Position numbers and translations under genes: made by a program
Assembly: GCA_043818095.1 (NCBI GenBank)
Contig: JBDRGD010000104.1
Coordinates: 1-49,201 of the forward strand
Origin: JBDRGD01 sp043818095
Lineage (GTDB): Bacteria; Chloroflexota; Dehalococcoidia; Dehalococcoidales; RBG-16-60-22
DNA length: 49,201 bases
Direction of reading: 5' to 3'
Notes under the pieces: generated by a model
What the model was told of the DNA's origin: nothing
What the model saw: the letters and a program-made list of their open reading frames with translations, nothing else
Database searches by the model: none
Shown: positions 39,833 through 48,501 of the stretch, one piece after another
Layout of the letters: each line of letters opens with the position of its first letter
Position numbering within the stretch: position 1 is the stretch's first letter

Positions 39833-41656
39833 ATGCCGAGCAGCCTGATTACGGAGCAACTCCAGCACCTGCCGCCGCAGCCCGGAGTCTATCTTTTCAA
39901 AGACAGCGGGGGCAACATCCTGTACGTGGGTAAGGCCGCCAGCCTGCGCGCGCGGGTCCGTTCCTATTTCCAGAAGGGACAGCAGGTGACGCACAAGCTG
40001 CAACAGCTGGCTACCCGCACCGGCGAAATCGAGTTTTACATCACCGGCTCGGAGCAGGAAGCCCTCATCCTGGAATTGAACCTGGTCCAGCGTCACAATC
40101 CTCCCTTCAACGTCCTCCTCAAGGACGGGAAAACTTTCCCCTACCTGAAAATCAGCACGGAGGAAGAGTTCCCGAGGGTCTACGTCACCCGCCGCCCACG
40201 TGGGGACGAGGGCCGCTACTTCGGCCCCTTCAGCAGCGCCCACTCCGTCCGCCAGACGCTGAAGGTCCTCAGGGGCATCTTCCCTTTCCGGAACTGCACC
40301 CGCCACATTACCGGGAAAGACCCCCGCCCCTGCCTGGAGTTCCACATGGGGCGGTGCCTGGCGCCCTGCACCGGCGCCGCCGGCGCCCGGGAATACGCGG
40401 AGGTCATCCGCGCCGTGACCCACTTCCTGGAAGGCAAGCGGGACTCGATTATCCGGGAGATGGAGCGCAAGATGCGCCGGGCGGCGAAAGACCTCGACTT
40501 CGAGAAGGCCGCCCGCTACCGCGACCGTATCCAGGCGATGAAGCAGGTCATCGAAGGGGAGCACATCGCCACCACCGTCCGCGGTGAGCAGGACGCCATC
40601 GCTTTCGCCACGGAGAAGGACCTGGCCTTCGTGCAGGTCTTCCTCGTGCGCCAGGATAAGCTGGTGGGGCGGGAAAGCTTCGTCCTCCAGGGCGCCCGGG
40701 ATGAGACCCCCCGGGAGATTATGACCGGCTTTATCAAGCAATTTTACGCCACTAACCCCTCCATTCCCCCGCAGCTTCTCCTCCAGTACGCGGTCACGGA
40801 GAAGACCGTACTGACGGAATGGCTCCTCGGCAAGCGCGGGGGGCCGGTATCCATCCGGGTACCCCGGCGTGGTCCCAAGAAGGAGCTGCTGGACATCGTA
40901 GCGGAGAACGCCCGGCAGGGGCTGGCGCAGCTCAAGATCAAGCAATCCACCACCCCCCGGGATGTGGAAGCCGCCCTCGAGGAAATCGGGCGCATCCTCA
41001 ACCTGAAGGGCCCGCCGCAGCGCATGGAGGCTTACGATATCTCCAATATCCAGGGCAGGTCCGCCGTGGGGAGCATGGTGGTCTTCGAGAAAGGGAGGCC
41101 CAAACCGGCGCACTACCGCCGTTTCCGAATCCGCACCGTCACCGGGGCGGACGACTACGCCATGCTCCGGGAGGTTATCCAGCGTCGCTTCCGCCCGCGG
41201 GACCGGGGCGGGACCACCACACCTGACAGCTGGGCGCTGCAGCCCGACCTGGTGCTCATCGACGGCGGAAAGGGGCAGCTGAACGCGGTGCTCGCCGCCG
41301 TGGGCGCGGCAAGCCCGGTGCCTTTCGCCAGCCTGGCCAAGGAAAACGAGGCCATCTTCCTCCCCCACCGGAAAGACCCTATCCTGCTGCCGGATTCCTC
41401 CGCGGCGCTGCACATGCTCCAGCGCCTCCGGGATGAGGCCCACCGCTTCGCCATCGGCTACCACACCCGGCTACGCCACCGGGAAGGCTTGACCTCCCGG
41501 CTGGACGCCGTCCCCGGCATCGGCCCCAAGCGCCGGCGCAAGCTGCTCCAGCATTTCGGCTCGGTGAGCGCCATCCGGGACGCCTCCGTGACCGCGCTGG
41601 CCGCCGCCGCCGGGGTAAGCGAGGAACAGGCGAATAAAATCAAGGAGCAACTTTAG
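39833..41656 (+). CDS. uvrC: Excinuclease ABC subunit C
   Basis: UvrC makes both incisions in nucleotide excision repair. The 607 residues contain the GIY-YIG domain (QPGVYLFKDSGGNILYVGKA, about residues 17-36), the FPFRNC and RPCLEFHMGRCLAPC region, a UVR motif (DLDFEKAARYRDRI), the RNase H-like nuclease domain (YDISNIQG, about residue 402; LVLIDGGKGQLNA), and tandem helix-hairpin-helix repeats at the end (LDAVPGIGPKRRRKLLQHFG). Length is normal. GAGGGGGAA lies just before the ATG. The DRG-like GTPase starts six bases after the stop. Confidence 0.97.
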   Translation: MPSSLITEQLQHLPPQPGVYLFKDSGGNILYVGKAASLRARVRSYFQKGQQVTHKLQQLATRTGEIEFYITGSEQEALILELNLVQRHNPPFNVLLKDGKTFPYLKISTEEEFPRVYVTRRPRGDEGRYFGPFSSAHSVRQTLKVLRGIFPFRNCTRHITGKDPRPCLEFHMGRCLAPCTGAAGAREYAEVIRAVTHFLEGKRDSIIREMERKMRRAAKDLDFEKAARYRDRIQAMKQVIEGEHIATTVRGEQDAIAFATEKDLAFVQVFLVRQDKLVGRESFVLQGARDETPREIMTGFIKQFYATNPSIPPQLLLQYAVTEKTVLTEWLLGKRGGPVSIRVPRRGPKKELLDIVAENARQGLAQLKIKQSTTPRDVEAALEEIGRILNLKGPPQRMEAYDISNIQGRSAVGSMVVFEKGRPKPAHYRRFRIRTVTGADDYAMLREVIQRRFRPRDRGGTTTPDSWALQPDLVLIDGGKGQLNAVLAAVGAASPVPFASLAKENEAIFLPHRKDPILLPDSSAALHMLQRLRDEAHRFAIGYHTRLRHREGLTSRLDAVPGIGPKRRRKLLQHFGSVSAIRDASVTALAAAAGVSEEQANKIKEQL

Positions 41657-41662
41657 ACTGCC

Positions 41663-42640
41663 ATGCCTGCGAACCTGACCCCTCAATATTACGAAGCCGA
41701 GCGGAGATTCCGGGCGGCAAAAGGCCCCCTGGAGAGGATTGCCAGCCTGGAAGAAATGCTCTCCATCATGCCCAAGCACAAGGGCACCGACCACCTCCGC
41801 GCTGAGCTGCGCACCAAAATCGCCAAGCTCACGCAGTCGCTGGACAAGAAGACCGCCACCCAGCGGGCGACGATGATGATTGAGAAGGTGGGCGCGGCGC
41901 AGGTGACGCTCGCGGGAATGGCGAACAGCGGCAAGTCCCAGCTCGTCGCCCGCCTGACCAACGCCACGCCGACCGTCGCCGCCTACCCCTTCACCACCCA
42001 GGCCGCCCTGCCCGGAATGATGCCCTTCGAGAATATCCAGATACAGCTCATCGATACCCCACCCCTCACTGACCAGCCCCCGGAGTGGTGGCTGCCCCAC
42101 CTTTTCCGCCGCGCCGACGGACTGCTCCTCATCGTCGACCTCAGTATCGACCCGCGGGAGCAGCTGGCGTTGCTCCGCGAGCAGATGGCCGCCAGCCGCA
42201 TCGCCCTGACGGAATCGAAAGCCGCGCAGGAGGAAGTCACCCTGACACTCAAACCGGTGCTGGTCGTGGGCAACAAGAAAGACCTGGACCCGGAAGGGCG
42301 CAACCGCGCCGCCCTCCAGGCCGAATGCGACGACGATTTGCCCCTGGCGATAGTCTCGGCGGAGCACGGCGAAGGACTGGACGACCTGAAGAAGGAAATC
42401 ATGGGAATGCTGGACATTATCCGGGTCTACACCAAGGCGCCGGGCAAAAAGCCGGACTTCACGGACCCGATTATCCTGATGCGCGGGGACACGCTGGAAG
42501 ACGCCGCCGCGTCCGTCCACAAAGACTTCGCCCGGAAGATGAAATATGCCCGCATCTGGGGTTCCGGAAAGCACGAGGGCATGATGGCGAAGCGGGACCA
42601 CGTCCTCCAGGACGGCGATATTATCGAGCTACACCTCTAG
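41663..42640 (+). CDS. DRG/Obg-like GTPase with C-terminal TGS domain
   Basis: The 325 residues have a helical N-terminal region, a GTPase domain with G1 GMANSGKS (about residue 85), G2 region FTTQ, G4 NKKD (about 204) and G5 SAEHGEG, and a TGS domain from about 248 to the end (GDTLEDAASVHKDFARKMKYARIWG; DGDIIELHL). The order matches eukaryotic and archaeal DRG proteins. The G3 motif reads DTPPL in place of DxxG, so the glycine that senses the gamma phosphate is missing. Such proteins are linked to ribosome function, but the bacterial role is not known. It is coupled to uvrC. Confidence 0.88.
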   Translation: MPANLTPQYYEAERRFRAAKGPLERIASLEEMLSIMPKHKGTDHLRAELRTKIAKLTQSLDKKTATQRATMMIEKVGAAQVTLAGMANSGKSQLVARLTNATPTVAAYPFTTQAALPGMMPFENIQIQLIDTPPLTDQPPEWWLPHLFRRADGLLLIVDLSIDPREQLALLREQMAASRIALTESKAAQEEVTLTLKPVLVVGNKKDLDPEGRNRAALQAECDDDLPLAIVSAEHGEGLDDLKKEIMGMLDIIRVYTKAPGKKPDFTDPIILMRGDTLEDAAASVHKDFARKMKYARIWGSGKHEGMMAKRDHVLQDGDIIELHL

Positions 42641-42650
42641 CCGGACCGGG

Positions 42651-42869
42651 CTAGGCCTCCTTGCCCTCGTACTTGAAAGAGACCCTGACCTTGGCGCGGT
42701 AGGCGCGTATCTTGCCGTCTTCCAACTGCATATCCAGCTCTTCCACCTCGGCGATACGCAGTTCCCGTAACGATTTAGCAGCAGTTTCCACCGCCGCCGC
42801 CGCCGCTTTCTCCCAGGACTCGTTGCTGGTACCCACCAGGGTGATAACCTTGTACACACTGTTCGGCAT
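42651..42869 (-). CDS. Dodecin family flavin-binding protein
   Basis: Dodecins assemble as hollow 12-mers that store or buffer flavins. The 72 residues start MPNSVYKVITLVGTSNESW and contain the conserved Trp in NESWEKAAAAAVETA, which stacks on the flavin ring, then LRIAEVEELDMQLEDGKI and YRAKVRVSFKYEG. GGAGAG precedes the ATG at the right spacing. The gene converges with the GTPase gene, 10 bases away. Confidence 0.95.
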   Translation of the reverse strand: MPNSVYKVITLVGTSNESWEKAAAAAVETAAKSLRELRIAEVEELDMQLEDGKIRAYRAKVRVSFKYEGKEA

Positions 42870-43034
42870 GTTACTCTCCTTCCGCCCGGCGTCCCGGACT
42901 TCTTCTGATAGAGTCTTGATTCTAGCGGGAAAAGGGATGGTTTGTCAAGATTATACCGAGCGGCGACCTTGCAAACTAATTAATAGCAAATAAAACCCGT
43001 GCCGCTCCCGCCGGTTTGTGCTAAGATGGTTACC

Positions 43035-43271
43035 ATGGCGGATCCGGCTACCATCAATCCGGGAGAAGTCCTGAAGTGGGTGGCGCTCGTCTTTGCCGCG
43101 GGCTTTGTCGGCTACTTCGGGCGCTACCTCGGCATGCTTATCATCGACCGGCTCCGCCGGAAACGGGACCGGCAGACTGCAGATAACCCTGCCGGTACCG
43201 GGACGGAGAAGAAACGGCTCAAGGCGATGGTAAAACAGGCCAAGAAAGCCGGCAAGGAGAAAAGCGGCTAA
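43035..43271 (+). CDS. Small single-helix membrane protein, unknown function
   Basis: The 78 residues begin MADPATINPGEVLKW, continue with one membrane helix (about 13-35) and end in a Lys/Arg-rich tail (KKRLKAMVKQAKKAGKEKSG) that should be cytoplasmic. I do not recognise the family. Another in-frame ATG at 43026 is equally possible; neither has a clear ribosome-binding site. The gene is 22 bases upstream of the RNA methyltransferase, with which it may be co-transcribed. Confidence 0.55.
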   Translation: MADPATINPGEVLKWVALVFAAGFVGYFGRYLGMLIIDRLRRKRDRQTADNPAGTGTEKKRLKAMVKQAKKAGKEKSG

Positions 43272-43293
43272 CCCCCGCCGCGCCCGGAGAAAG

Positions 43294-44076
43294 ATGATGT
43301 TTTCCCCCGGACAGGATACCGCGCCCCTCAAACCGCTGAAATTCTACCAGGACCTCGCCACCCGGAAAGGGCGGCGGGAACACGGGGCCTTTATCGTAGA
43401 GGGGGAAAAAGCCGTCCGCAGAATCATCAAGACCCGCCCGGAGTCGATTCTGGAAATCGTTAGCGCGGCGGAGGCTCCCCGCGGCATGGGCGACTACCCC
43501 GCGCGGACGGTAACCGCCGCGCAGTTTTCCGGCATCGCCACCAGCAAGACGCCCCAGGGACTGCTGGCGGTGGTGCGTATCCCCGCGGACGTCTCCTCCC
43601 CGGGGCTGCCGGCGGACGCGGGCGACCGGGTGCTGCTGCTGGAGGACATCCAGGACCCCGGGAACGTCGGCACGCTGCTGCGCACCGCCGCCGCTTTTGG
43701 TTTTTCCGGAGCTATCCTCACGGAGAAATGCGCCGACCCCTTTTCCCCGAAGTGCGTCCAGGCAACCGCCGGCACCGTGCTCTCTTTATGGCTGCGGCGG
43801 ACATCCGAATGCCTGGAAATGCTGGCGGCATTGCGGCCGCAGGGCTACTCCCTGGTCGCTACCGAGTTGAACGGGAAAGAGGATACTGCCGTGCTGAAGC
43901 GCCCGCGGCTGCTGCTGGCGCTGGGTAACGAAGCTGCCGGGCTCTCTCCGGCGGTGTTGCACGCGGCCGACTTCCGGCTGAGAATCCCCACCGCCACCGG
44001 GGCGGAATCCCTGAACGTGGCCGCGGCGGGCGCGATCTGCATCTACCTCAGCACGCGGGAAAAAACCGCCCGGTAA
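43294..44076 (+). CDS. SpoU/TrmH-family RNA 2'-O-methyltransferase
   Basis: The 260 residues have an N-terminal substrate-binding domain with EHGAFIVEGEKAVRRI (the SpoU_sub_bind form) and a SpoU knot domain with motif 1 LEDIQDPGNVGTLLRTAAAFG (about residues 110-130), motif 2 LALGNEAAGLSP and motif 3 RIPTATGAESLNVAAAGAI, which form the SAM-binding trefoil knot. These enzymes methylate ribose in rRNA or tRNA; the exact target cannot be read here. Two adjacent ATGs at 43294 and 43297 are possible starts. The 3' end overlaps the minus-strand gene at 44043 by 34 bases. Confidence 0.92.
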   Translation: MMFSPGQDTAPLKPLKFYQDLATRKGRREHGAFIVEGEKAVRRIIKTRPESILEIVSAAEAPRGMGDYPARTVTAAQFSGIATSKTPQGLLAVVRIPADVSSPGLPADAGDRVLLLEDIQDPGNVGTLLRTAAAFGFSGAILTEKCADPFSPKCVQATAGTVLSLWLRRTSECLEMLAALRPQGYSLVATELNGKEDTAVLKRPRLLLALGNEAAGLSPAVLHAADFRLRIPTATGAESLNVAAAGAICIYLSTREKTAR

Positions 44077-44327
44077 CGGCCGTCCCTGACCTTTACCGCC
44101 ACCGCCGCCTTCTCCCGGTTGATGCCCGACTTCAGGACAATCCGGAAAGCGCGGAAGCCGGAAGGTATCAGCCCGAAGGCGCCGACCGCGGAGGTGAAAA
44201 GCCGGTCCGGCAGAGGCAGCGGACGCAGCCACGCCAGCAGCAGTACCACCATGCCGGAAATTCCGAAAAAGAAAACGAGCATGATGTCCAGCCCCCGGTC
44301 CCTCATTTCACTATCTCTGTCCCTCAT
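44043..44327 (-). CDS. Two-helix membrane protein, unknown function
   Basis: The 94 residues begin with a charged MRDRDSEMRDRG segment, then two hydrophobic helices (about 16-35 and 43-60) and a basic tail. The family is not recognised. GAGGGAGA lies 6-13 bases before the ATG at 44327. The end overlaps the methyltransferase gene on the other strand by 34 bases. Without this gene 44077-44499 would be an unusually long gap. The segment 44328-44499 is non-coding and should contain the nifU promoter, though I see only a weak one (TTAAGT ... TATTCT). Confidence 0.5.
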   Translation of the reverse strand: MRDRDSEMRDRGLDIMLVFFFGISGMVVLLLAWLRPLPLPDRLFTSAVGAFGLIPSGFRAFRIVLKSGINREKAAVAVKVRDGRYRAVFSRVLR

Positions 44328-44499
44328 CTCGTTCTCTCCCTCAGGTTTCTTACCAGTTAAAACGTCCCGCCCGGTGGTTTGGTTAGCCCCCTTTCCGGAA
44401 TTGTTGCCCCGGTGAGACGAAAATCACAGCCATAAGTTCCCGGTTAAGTTAAATTAGAAACAGGAAATATTCTATTCGCCAGAGATTTAAGGAGGAAAC

Positions 44500-44724
44500 A
44501 TGGTCACCAAAGAGAAGATTGAAGACGCCCTGAAGGCTATCCGGCCCGCATTGAACGCGGACGGGGGGGACGTGGAACTCGTCGACGTGGAGGACGGGGT
44601 GGTCAAGGTACGCCTGACCGGCGCCTGCGGCGGCTGTCCGATGGCCACGCTGACGCTGCGGCAGGGCGTAGAGCGCGTTCTCCGGGAAAAGGTCCCCGAT
44701 TTGAAAGAAGTCGTCGCTGTCTAG
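44500..44724 (+). CDS. NifU C-terminal-type Fe-S scaffold protein
   Basis: The 74 residues are a stand-alone NifU-like domain: IEDALKAIRPALNADGGDVELV, then the CxxC cluster motif in TGACGGCPMATLTL (Cys at about 46 and 49). Such proteins carry [4Fe-4S] clusters to apoproteins. AAGGAGG lies 7 bases before the ATG. The msrA gene starts 24 bases after the stop with its own ribosome-binding site, so both may be co-transcribed. Confidence 0.95.
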   Translation: MVTKEKIEDALKAIRPALNADGGDVELVDVEDGVVKVRLTGACGGCPMATLTLRQGVERVLREKVPDLKEVVAV

Positions 44725-44748
44725 GGACCGGGAGGAGAGGCATTAACG

Positions 44749-45576
44749 GTGAAAGGACTATCGAGAGTCGGTATCATCATTGTCGTGGGGCTGGGAGTTC
44801 TCGCTGCCGCCCTGGCCGGTTTCCGGGGAGCCCGTGAGGAGGAAAACACGATGAACGCTGCCAGCGAACCGACCGCCGGGATACCGCCGATGGATATGAA
44901 CGTCCCCGTAAAATTCGCCACCGCCACCTTTGCCCTGGGCTGATTCTGGGGACCTGACTCCCGGTTTGGGAGTTTAGACGGCGTTATCCGGACCCGCGTG
45001 GGCTACTCCGGCGGCGCGACGGTAAACCCCGACTACGAAAACGTCGGCGACCACTCGGAGACGGTAGAGGTGGACTACGACCCGACGCGTATTAGCTACG
45101 AGCAGATTCTGGAGGTCTTCTGGCAGAGCCATGACGCCATCGGCCCGGTATGGTCACCGCAATACCGCTCCGCAATCTTCTACCAGGACGCCGCCCAGAA
45201 GGAAGCGGCGGAGCATATGAAGGCGCTCCTGGAAGAGGAGAAGGGCACGGAACTGAATACGGCCATCATCCCCTTGGAGAAGTTTTACCTGGCGGAAGGT
45301 TATCACCAGAAATACGAACTGCGCCTCGCCGGCGTAATAGCTAACGAGTATCTGGCGATGTATCCGCGCATGGAGGACTTTATCAACTCCACGGCGGTCA
45401 CCCGCGCCAACGCCTACGCCGGCGGTAACGGCTCTCCGGAGCAACTGGAAAAAGACATCGGCCAGCTGGGGCTGTCACCGGCGGCACAGGAAAAGCTGCG
45501 GGACCAGTTCAGCGCAATGGTCGAGATAGGGGCGGGCTGGTGCCCGCCGCCGCTCGCGGAAGCCCCGGCGCCGTAG
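44749..45576 (+). CDS. msrA: Selenoprotein peptide methionine sulfoxide reductase A (in-frame TGA = Sec65)
   Basis: MsrA reduces methionine-S-sulfoxide in oxidised proteins. From the GTG at 44749 (GGGAGGAGAGG about 9 bases upstream) the frame gives an N-terminal membrane anchor or signal (about residues 7-26), then FALG, a TGA at 44941-44943, and FWGPDSRFGSLDGVIRTRVG, on to a stop at 45576. The TGA replaces exactly the catalytic cysteine of the family's GCFWG motif. The frame is otherwise intact, with GYSGG, NPDYENVGDHSETVEVDYDP and YHQKYEL conserved. A hairpin with SECIS features starts 13 bases after the TGA. Total 275 residues, with one Cys (265) that could resolve the selenenic acid. Alternative: a nonsense mutation or base error in a pseudogene; the exact position and hairpin argue against it. 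Confidence 0.85.
44957..44973 (+). promoter_or_regulatory. Candidate bacterial SECIS element in msrA
   Basis: ACTCCC (44957-44962) pairs perfectly with GGGAGT (44968-44973) around the loop GGUUU. The two G residues at the start of the loop, followed by U, are the feature recognised by SelB in characterised bacterial SECIS elements. The loop begins 19 bases after the TGA, inside the usual range of roughly 16-37. A lower extension CTG/UAG with a bulged U (44974) is possible. The element lies inside the coding sequence, as expected in bacteria. Confidence 0.75.
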
Positions 45577-45593
45577 ATAACGATAAAGTTTTT

Positions 45594-45622
45594 ATCGGGG
45601 GCGAGGCAAACTCGCCCCCGAT
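45594..45622 (+). terminator. Terminator hairpin after msrA
   Basis: ATCGGGGGCGAG (45594-45605) and CTCGCCCCCGAT (45611-45622) form a perfect 12-bp stem with loop GCAAA, followed by TCTCCTCTT. It separates msrA from the convergent RidA gene and supports msrA being a complete transcription unit to 45576. Confidence 0.7.
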
Positions 45623-45639
45623 TCTCCTCTTCCCTCGAT

Positions 45640-46074
45640 TTAAGGTATAGCAGCGATAACGACGATTTCGACAACCATTCCTTTTCTGCCCAGACCGGAT
45701 ACGCCGATAAGGCTGGCCGCAGGAGGGTTCTCAATGAATTCCGGGCAGTGCTCGGCCCAGAATTCCCGGAGTGCCCGGGTTCTTTCCTGGCAAATGGGGT
45801 CGCTGGTGATACCGTCGGGAAACTCTTTACCGACGATATAAGTCCAGATGTGACAGATATTCTGTAGAGACGTACCGAGTTCCTCCAGCCTCTCCTTGAT
45901 TTTCACCAGGGCAAGCCTGGTCTGAGCGTAAGCCCCCTCCACCACCTTATCCGTTTCGGGGTCGATGCCTTCGGTCCCGCTGAGAAAGACGAAACCCGAG
46001 GACTCCCTGACCGCCGTGCCCGCCGACCACATTTTCTTGCCACCGTAGTACAGGTTGTATCTTTTTAACTCCAT
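45640..46074 (-). CDS. RidA/YjgF-family protein
   Basis: RidA-type enzymes hydrolyse reactive enamine/imine intermediates. The 144 residues show VFLSGTEGIDPETDKVVEG, AQTRLALVKIKERLEELG, and the C-terminal PAASLIGVSGLGRKGMVVEI, a version of the family's RxxVxVxxLPxGxxVEIE end in which the catalytic Arg position appears as Ala-Ser, so it may be one of the Rid subfamilies without deaminase activity. The start at 46074 (MELKRYNLYYGG) has AAGGAG upstream; the frame is open further but lacks signals. Confidence 0.85.
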   Translation of the reverse strand: MELKRYNLYYGGKKMWSAGTAVRESSGFVFLSGTEGIDPETDKVVEGAYAQTRLALVKIKERLEELGTSLQNICHIWTYIVGKEFPDGITSDPICQERTRALREFWAEHCPEFIENPPAASLIGVSGLGRKGMVVEIVVIAAIP

Positions 46075-46233
46075 TCCTTCTCCTTTCACCTCCGGTGACC
46101 GATTACCGCATTTTACTCCATCCCGGAGCCGATGTGCCAAGCGGAAACACAATGCGTAAGGGATGGATGGAAACCTTTAATTGCGTGTGCGGGGCGCTGC
46201 AAATATCAAGGAAGCGGTCAAAGGAACCTGCGC

Positions 46234-47403
<1,170 letters not shown>

Positions 47404-47405
47404 GG

Positions 47406-48257
47406 CTATGAGCGGGAGCCCTTCATGCGGGTGTAGTAGTTACGCAGGAAATACTCGTGGTCGAACTCTTTCTTAAGGAGGGTGCCCGCGAAGGGGACCT
47501 CCGCGGCAACCTTTTCCCGGGGGATGCCCCCGGCGAGCAGCGCGCGTATCCAGTCGATAAGCTCGCTGGTGGAGGGTTTCTTGCGGAGCTCTTCCAGCTC
47601 CCGCAGGCTGTAGAAGGTGTCCCGCGCCGCCTCGAGCAGCTTTTGCTGGATATCAGGGTAGTGCACGCGGACGATTTCCTCCATCAGCTCCGGTGAGGGG
47701 AACTCGATGTAATGGAAGATGCAGCGCCGCAGGAAGGCGTCCGGCAGCTCTTTCTCCGCGTTGCTGGTGATGATGGTGATAGGGCGGTGGTTGGCGGAGA
47801 CGGTCTCGTTGATTTCCGGGATGTAGAAGCACATCTCATCCAGCTCGTTCAGGAGGTCGTTGGGGAACTCCAGGTCCGCCTTGTCAATCTCGTCGATGAG
47901 CAGGACCACCTGCTCGTCCGCGGCGAAAGCCTGCCCCAGCTTGCCCAGCTTGATGTACTGCTTGATATCCGACACGTCCTTGTCCCCGAAGCGGCTGTCA
48001 TTAAGGCGCTGCACGGTGTCATAGACGTAAAGCCCCTCCTGCGCCTTGGTGGTGGACTTGATGTTCCAGACCAGCAGCTTTTTGCCCAGCGCCCCGGCGA
48101 CGCTGTGCGCCAGGAGCGTTTTGCCCGTCCCCGGCTCCCCCCGGATTAACAGCGGCCTGCCCAGGGCGATGGAGCAGTTCACCGCGTTGCGCAGGGGCTC
48201 CGAGGTAACGTAGTCCGCCGAGCCCCGGAACCGGTCAAAACCGTCATGATGCGTCAA
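47406..48257 (-). CDS. MoxR-family AAA+ ATPase
   Basis: The 283 residues contain Walker A RGEPGTGKTLLAHSVA (about residue 37), Walker B VVLLIDEIDKADLEFPND, sensor 1 ITSNAEKELPDAFLRRC, and the usual C-terminal lid. It pairs with the VWA protein, a MoxR-VWA chaperone system like CoxD-CoxE. The start is TTG at 48257 with GGAGG 8 bases upstream; the next ATG would remove few residues but lacks signals. A -10 TATAAT is present at 48326-48321 on the minus strand. Confidence 0.93.
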   Translation of the reverse strand: MTHHDGFDRFRGSADYVTSEPLRNAVNCSIALGRPLLIRGEPGTGKTLLAHSVAGALGKKLLVWNIKSTTKAQEGLYVYDTVQRLNDSRFGDKDVSDIKQYIKLGKLGQAFAADEQVVLLIDEIDKADLEFPNDLLNELDEMCFYIPEINETVSANHRPITIITSNAEKELPDAFLRRCIFHYIEFPSPELMEEIVRVHYPDIQQKLLEAARDTFYSLRELEELRKKPSTSELIDWIRALLAGGIPREKVAAEVPFAGTLLKKEFDHEYFLRNYYTRMKGSRS

Positions 48258-48320
48258 TGGTCTGCCTCCCGAGAAAGAGATTTTACGCTAACAGAGGGGT
48301 AAATAGATATCTGTTTAGGT

Positions 48321-48326
48321 ATTATA
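48321..48326 (-). promoter_or_regulatory. Probable -10 box of the moxR-VWA operon
   Basis: TATAAT on the minus strand lies 64 bases upstream of the TTG start codon. A -35 box is not clear; the nearest candidate is TTTCCC about 18 bases further upstream. Confidence 0.45.
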
Positions 48327-48381
48327 GCAGAGGAGATATATAGGGGGGAAATGGGGGGATGATTTTGGGTGATTCCAGATA

Positions 48382-48464
48382 CTCACCCCCTTTATCCCCC
48401 TCTTCAGCCAGTAACACCCCGGTTTCCGGCGATGCCGCTGGCTGGAGAGGGGGCAGGGGGTGAG
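48382..48464. repeat. Long imperfect inverted repeat
   Basis: The C-rich arm 48382-48411 (CTCACCCCCTTTATCCCC, then CTCTTCAGCCAG) is complementary to the G-rich arm 48438-48464 (CTGGCTGGAGAGGGGGC, then AGGGGGTGAG). The loop is 26 bases. It resembles a miniature non-autonomous element or a strong transcript-end structure between the tail-to-head HAD and moxR genes. The rest of 48258-48501 holds no gene. Confidence 0.7.
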
Positions 48465-48501
48465 GTGAGCACGATAACCGGAGTGAAGTGAAAATTCCCC
48501 C

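Noticed and set aside
44998..45576. MsrA starting at GTG 44998 as a normal gene
   Set aside because: It would lack the active-site segment and has no ribosome-binding site; the upstream frame continues smoothly through the TGA with family-typical residues.
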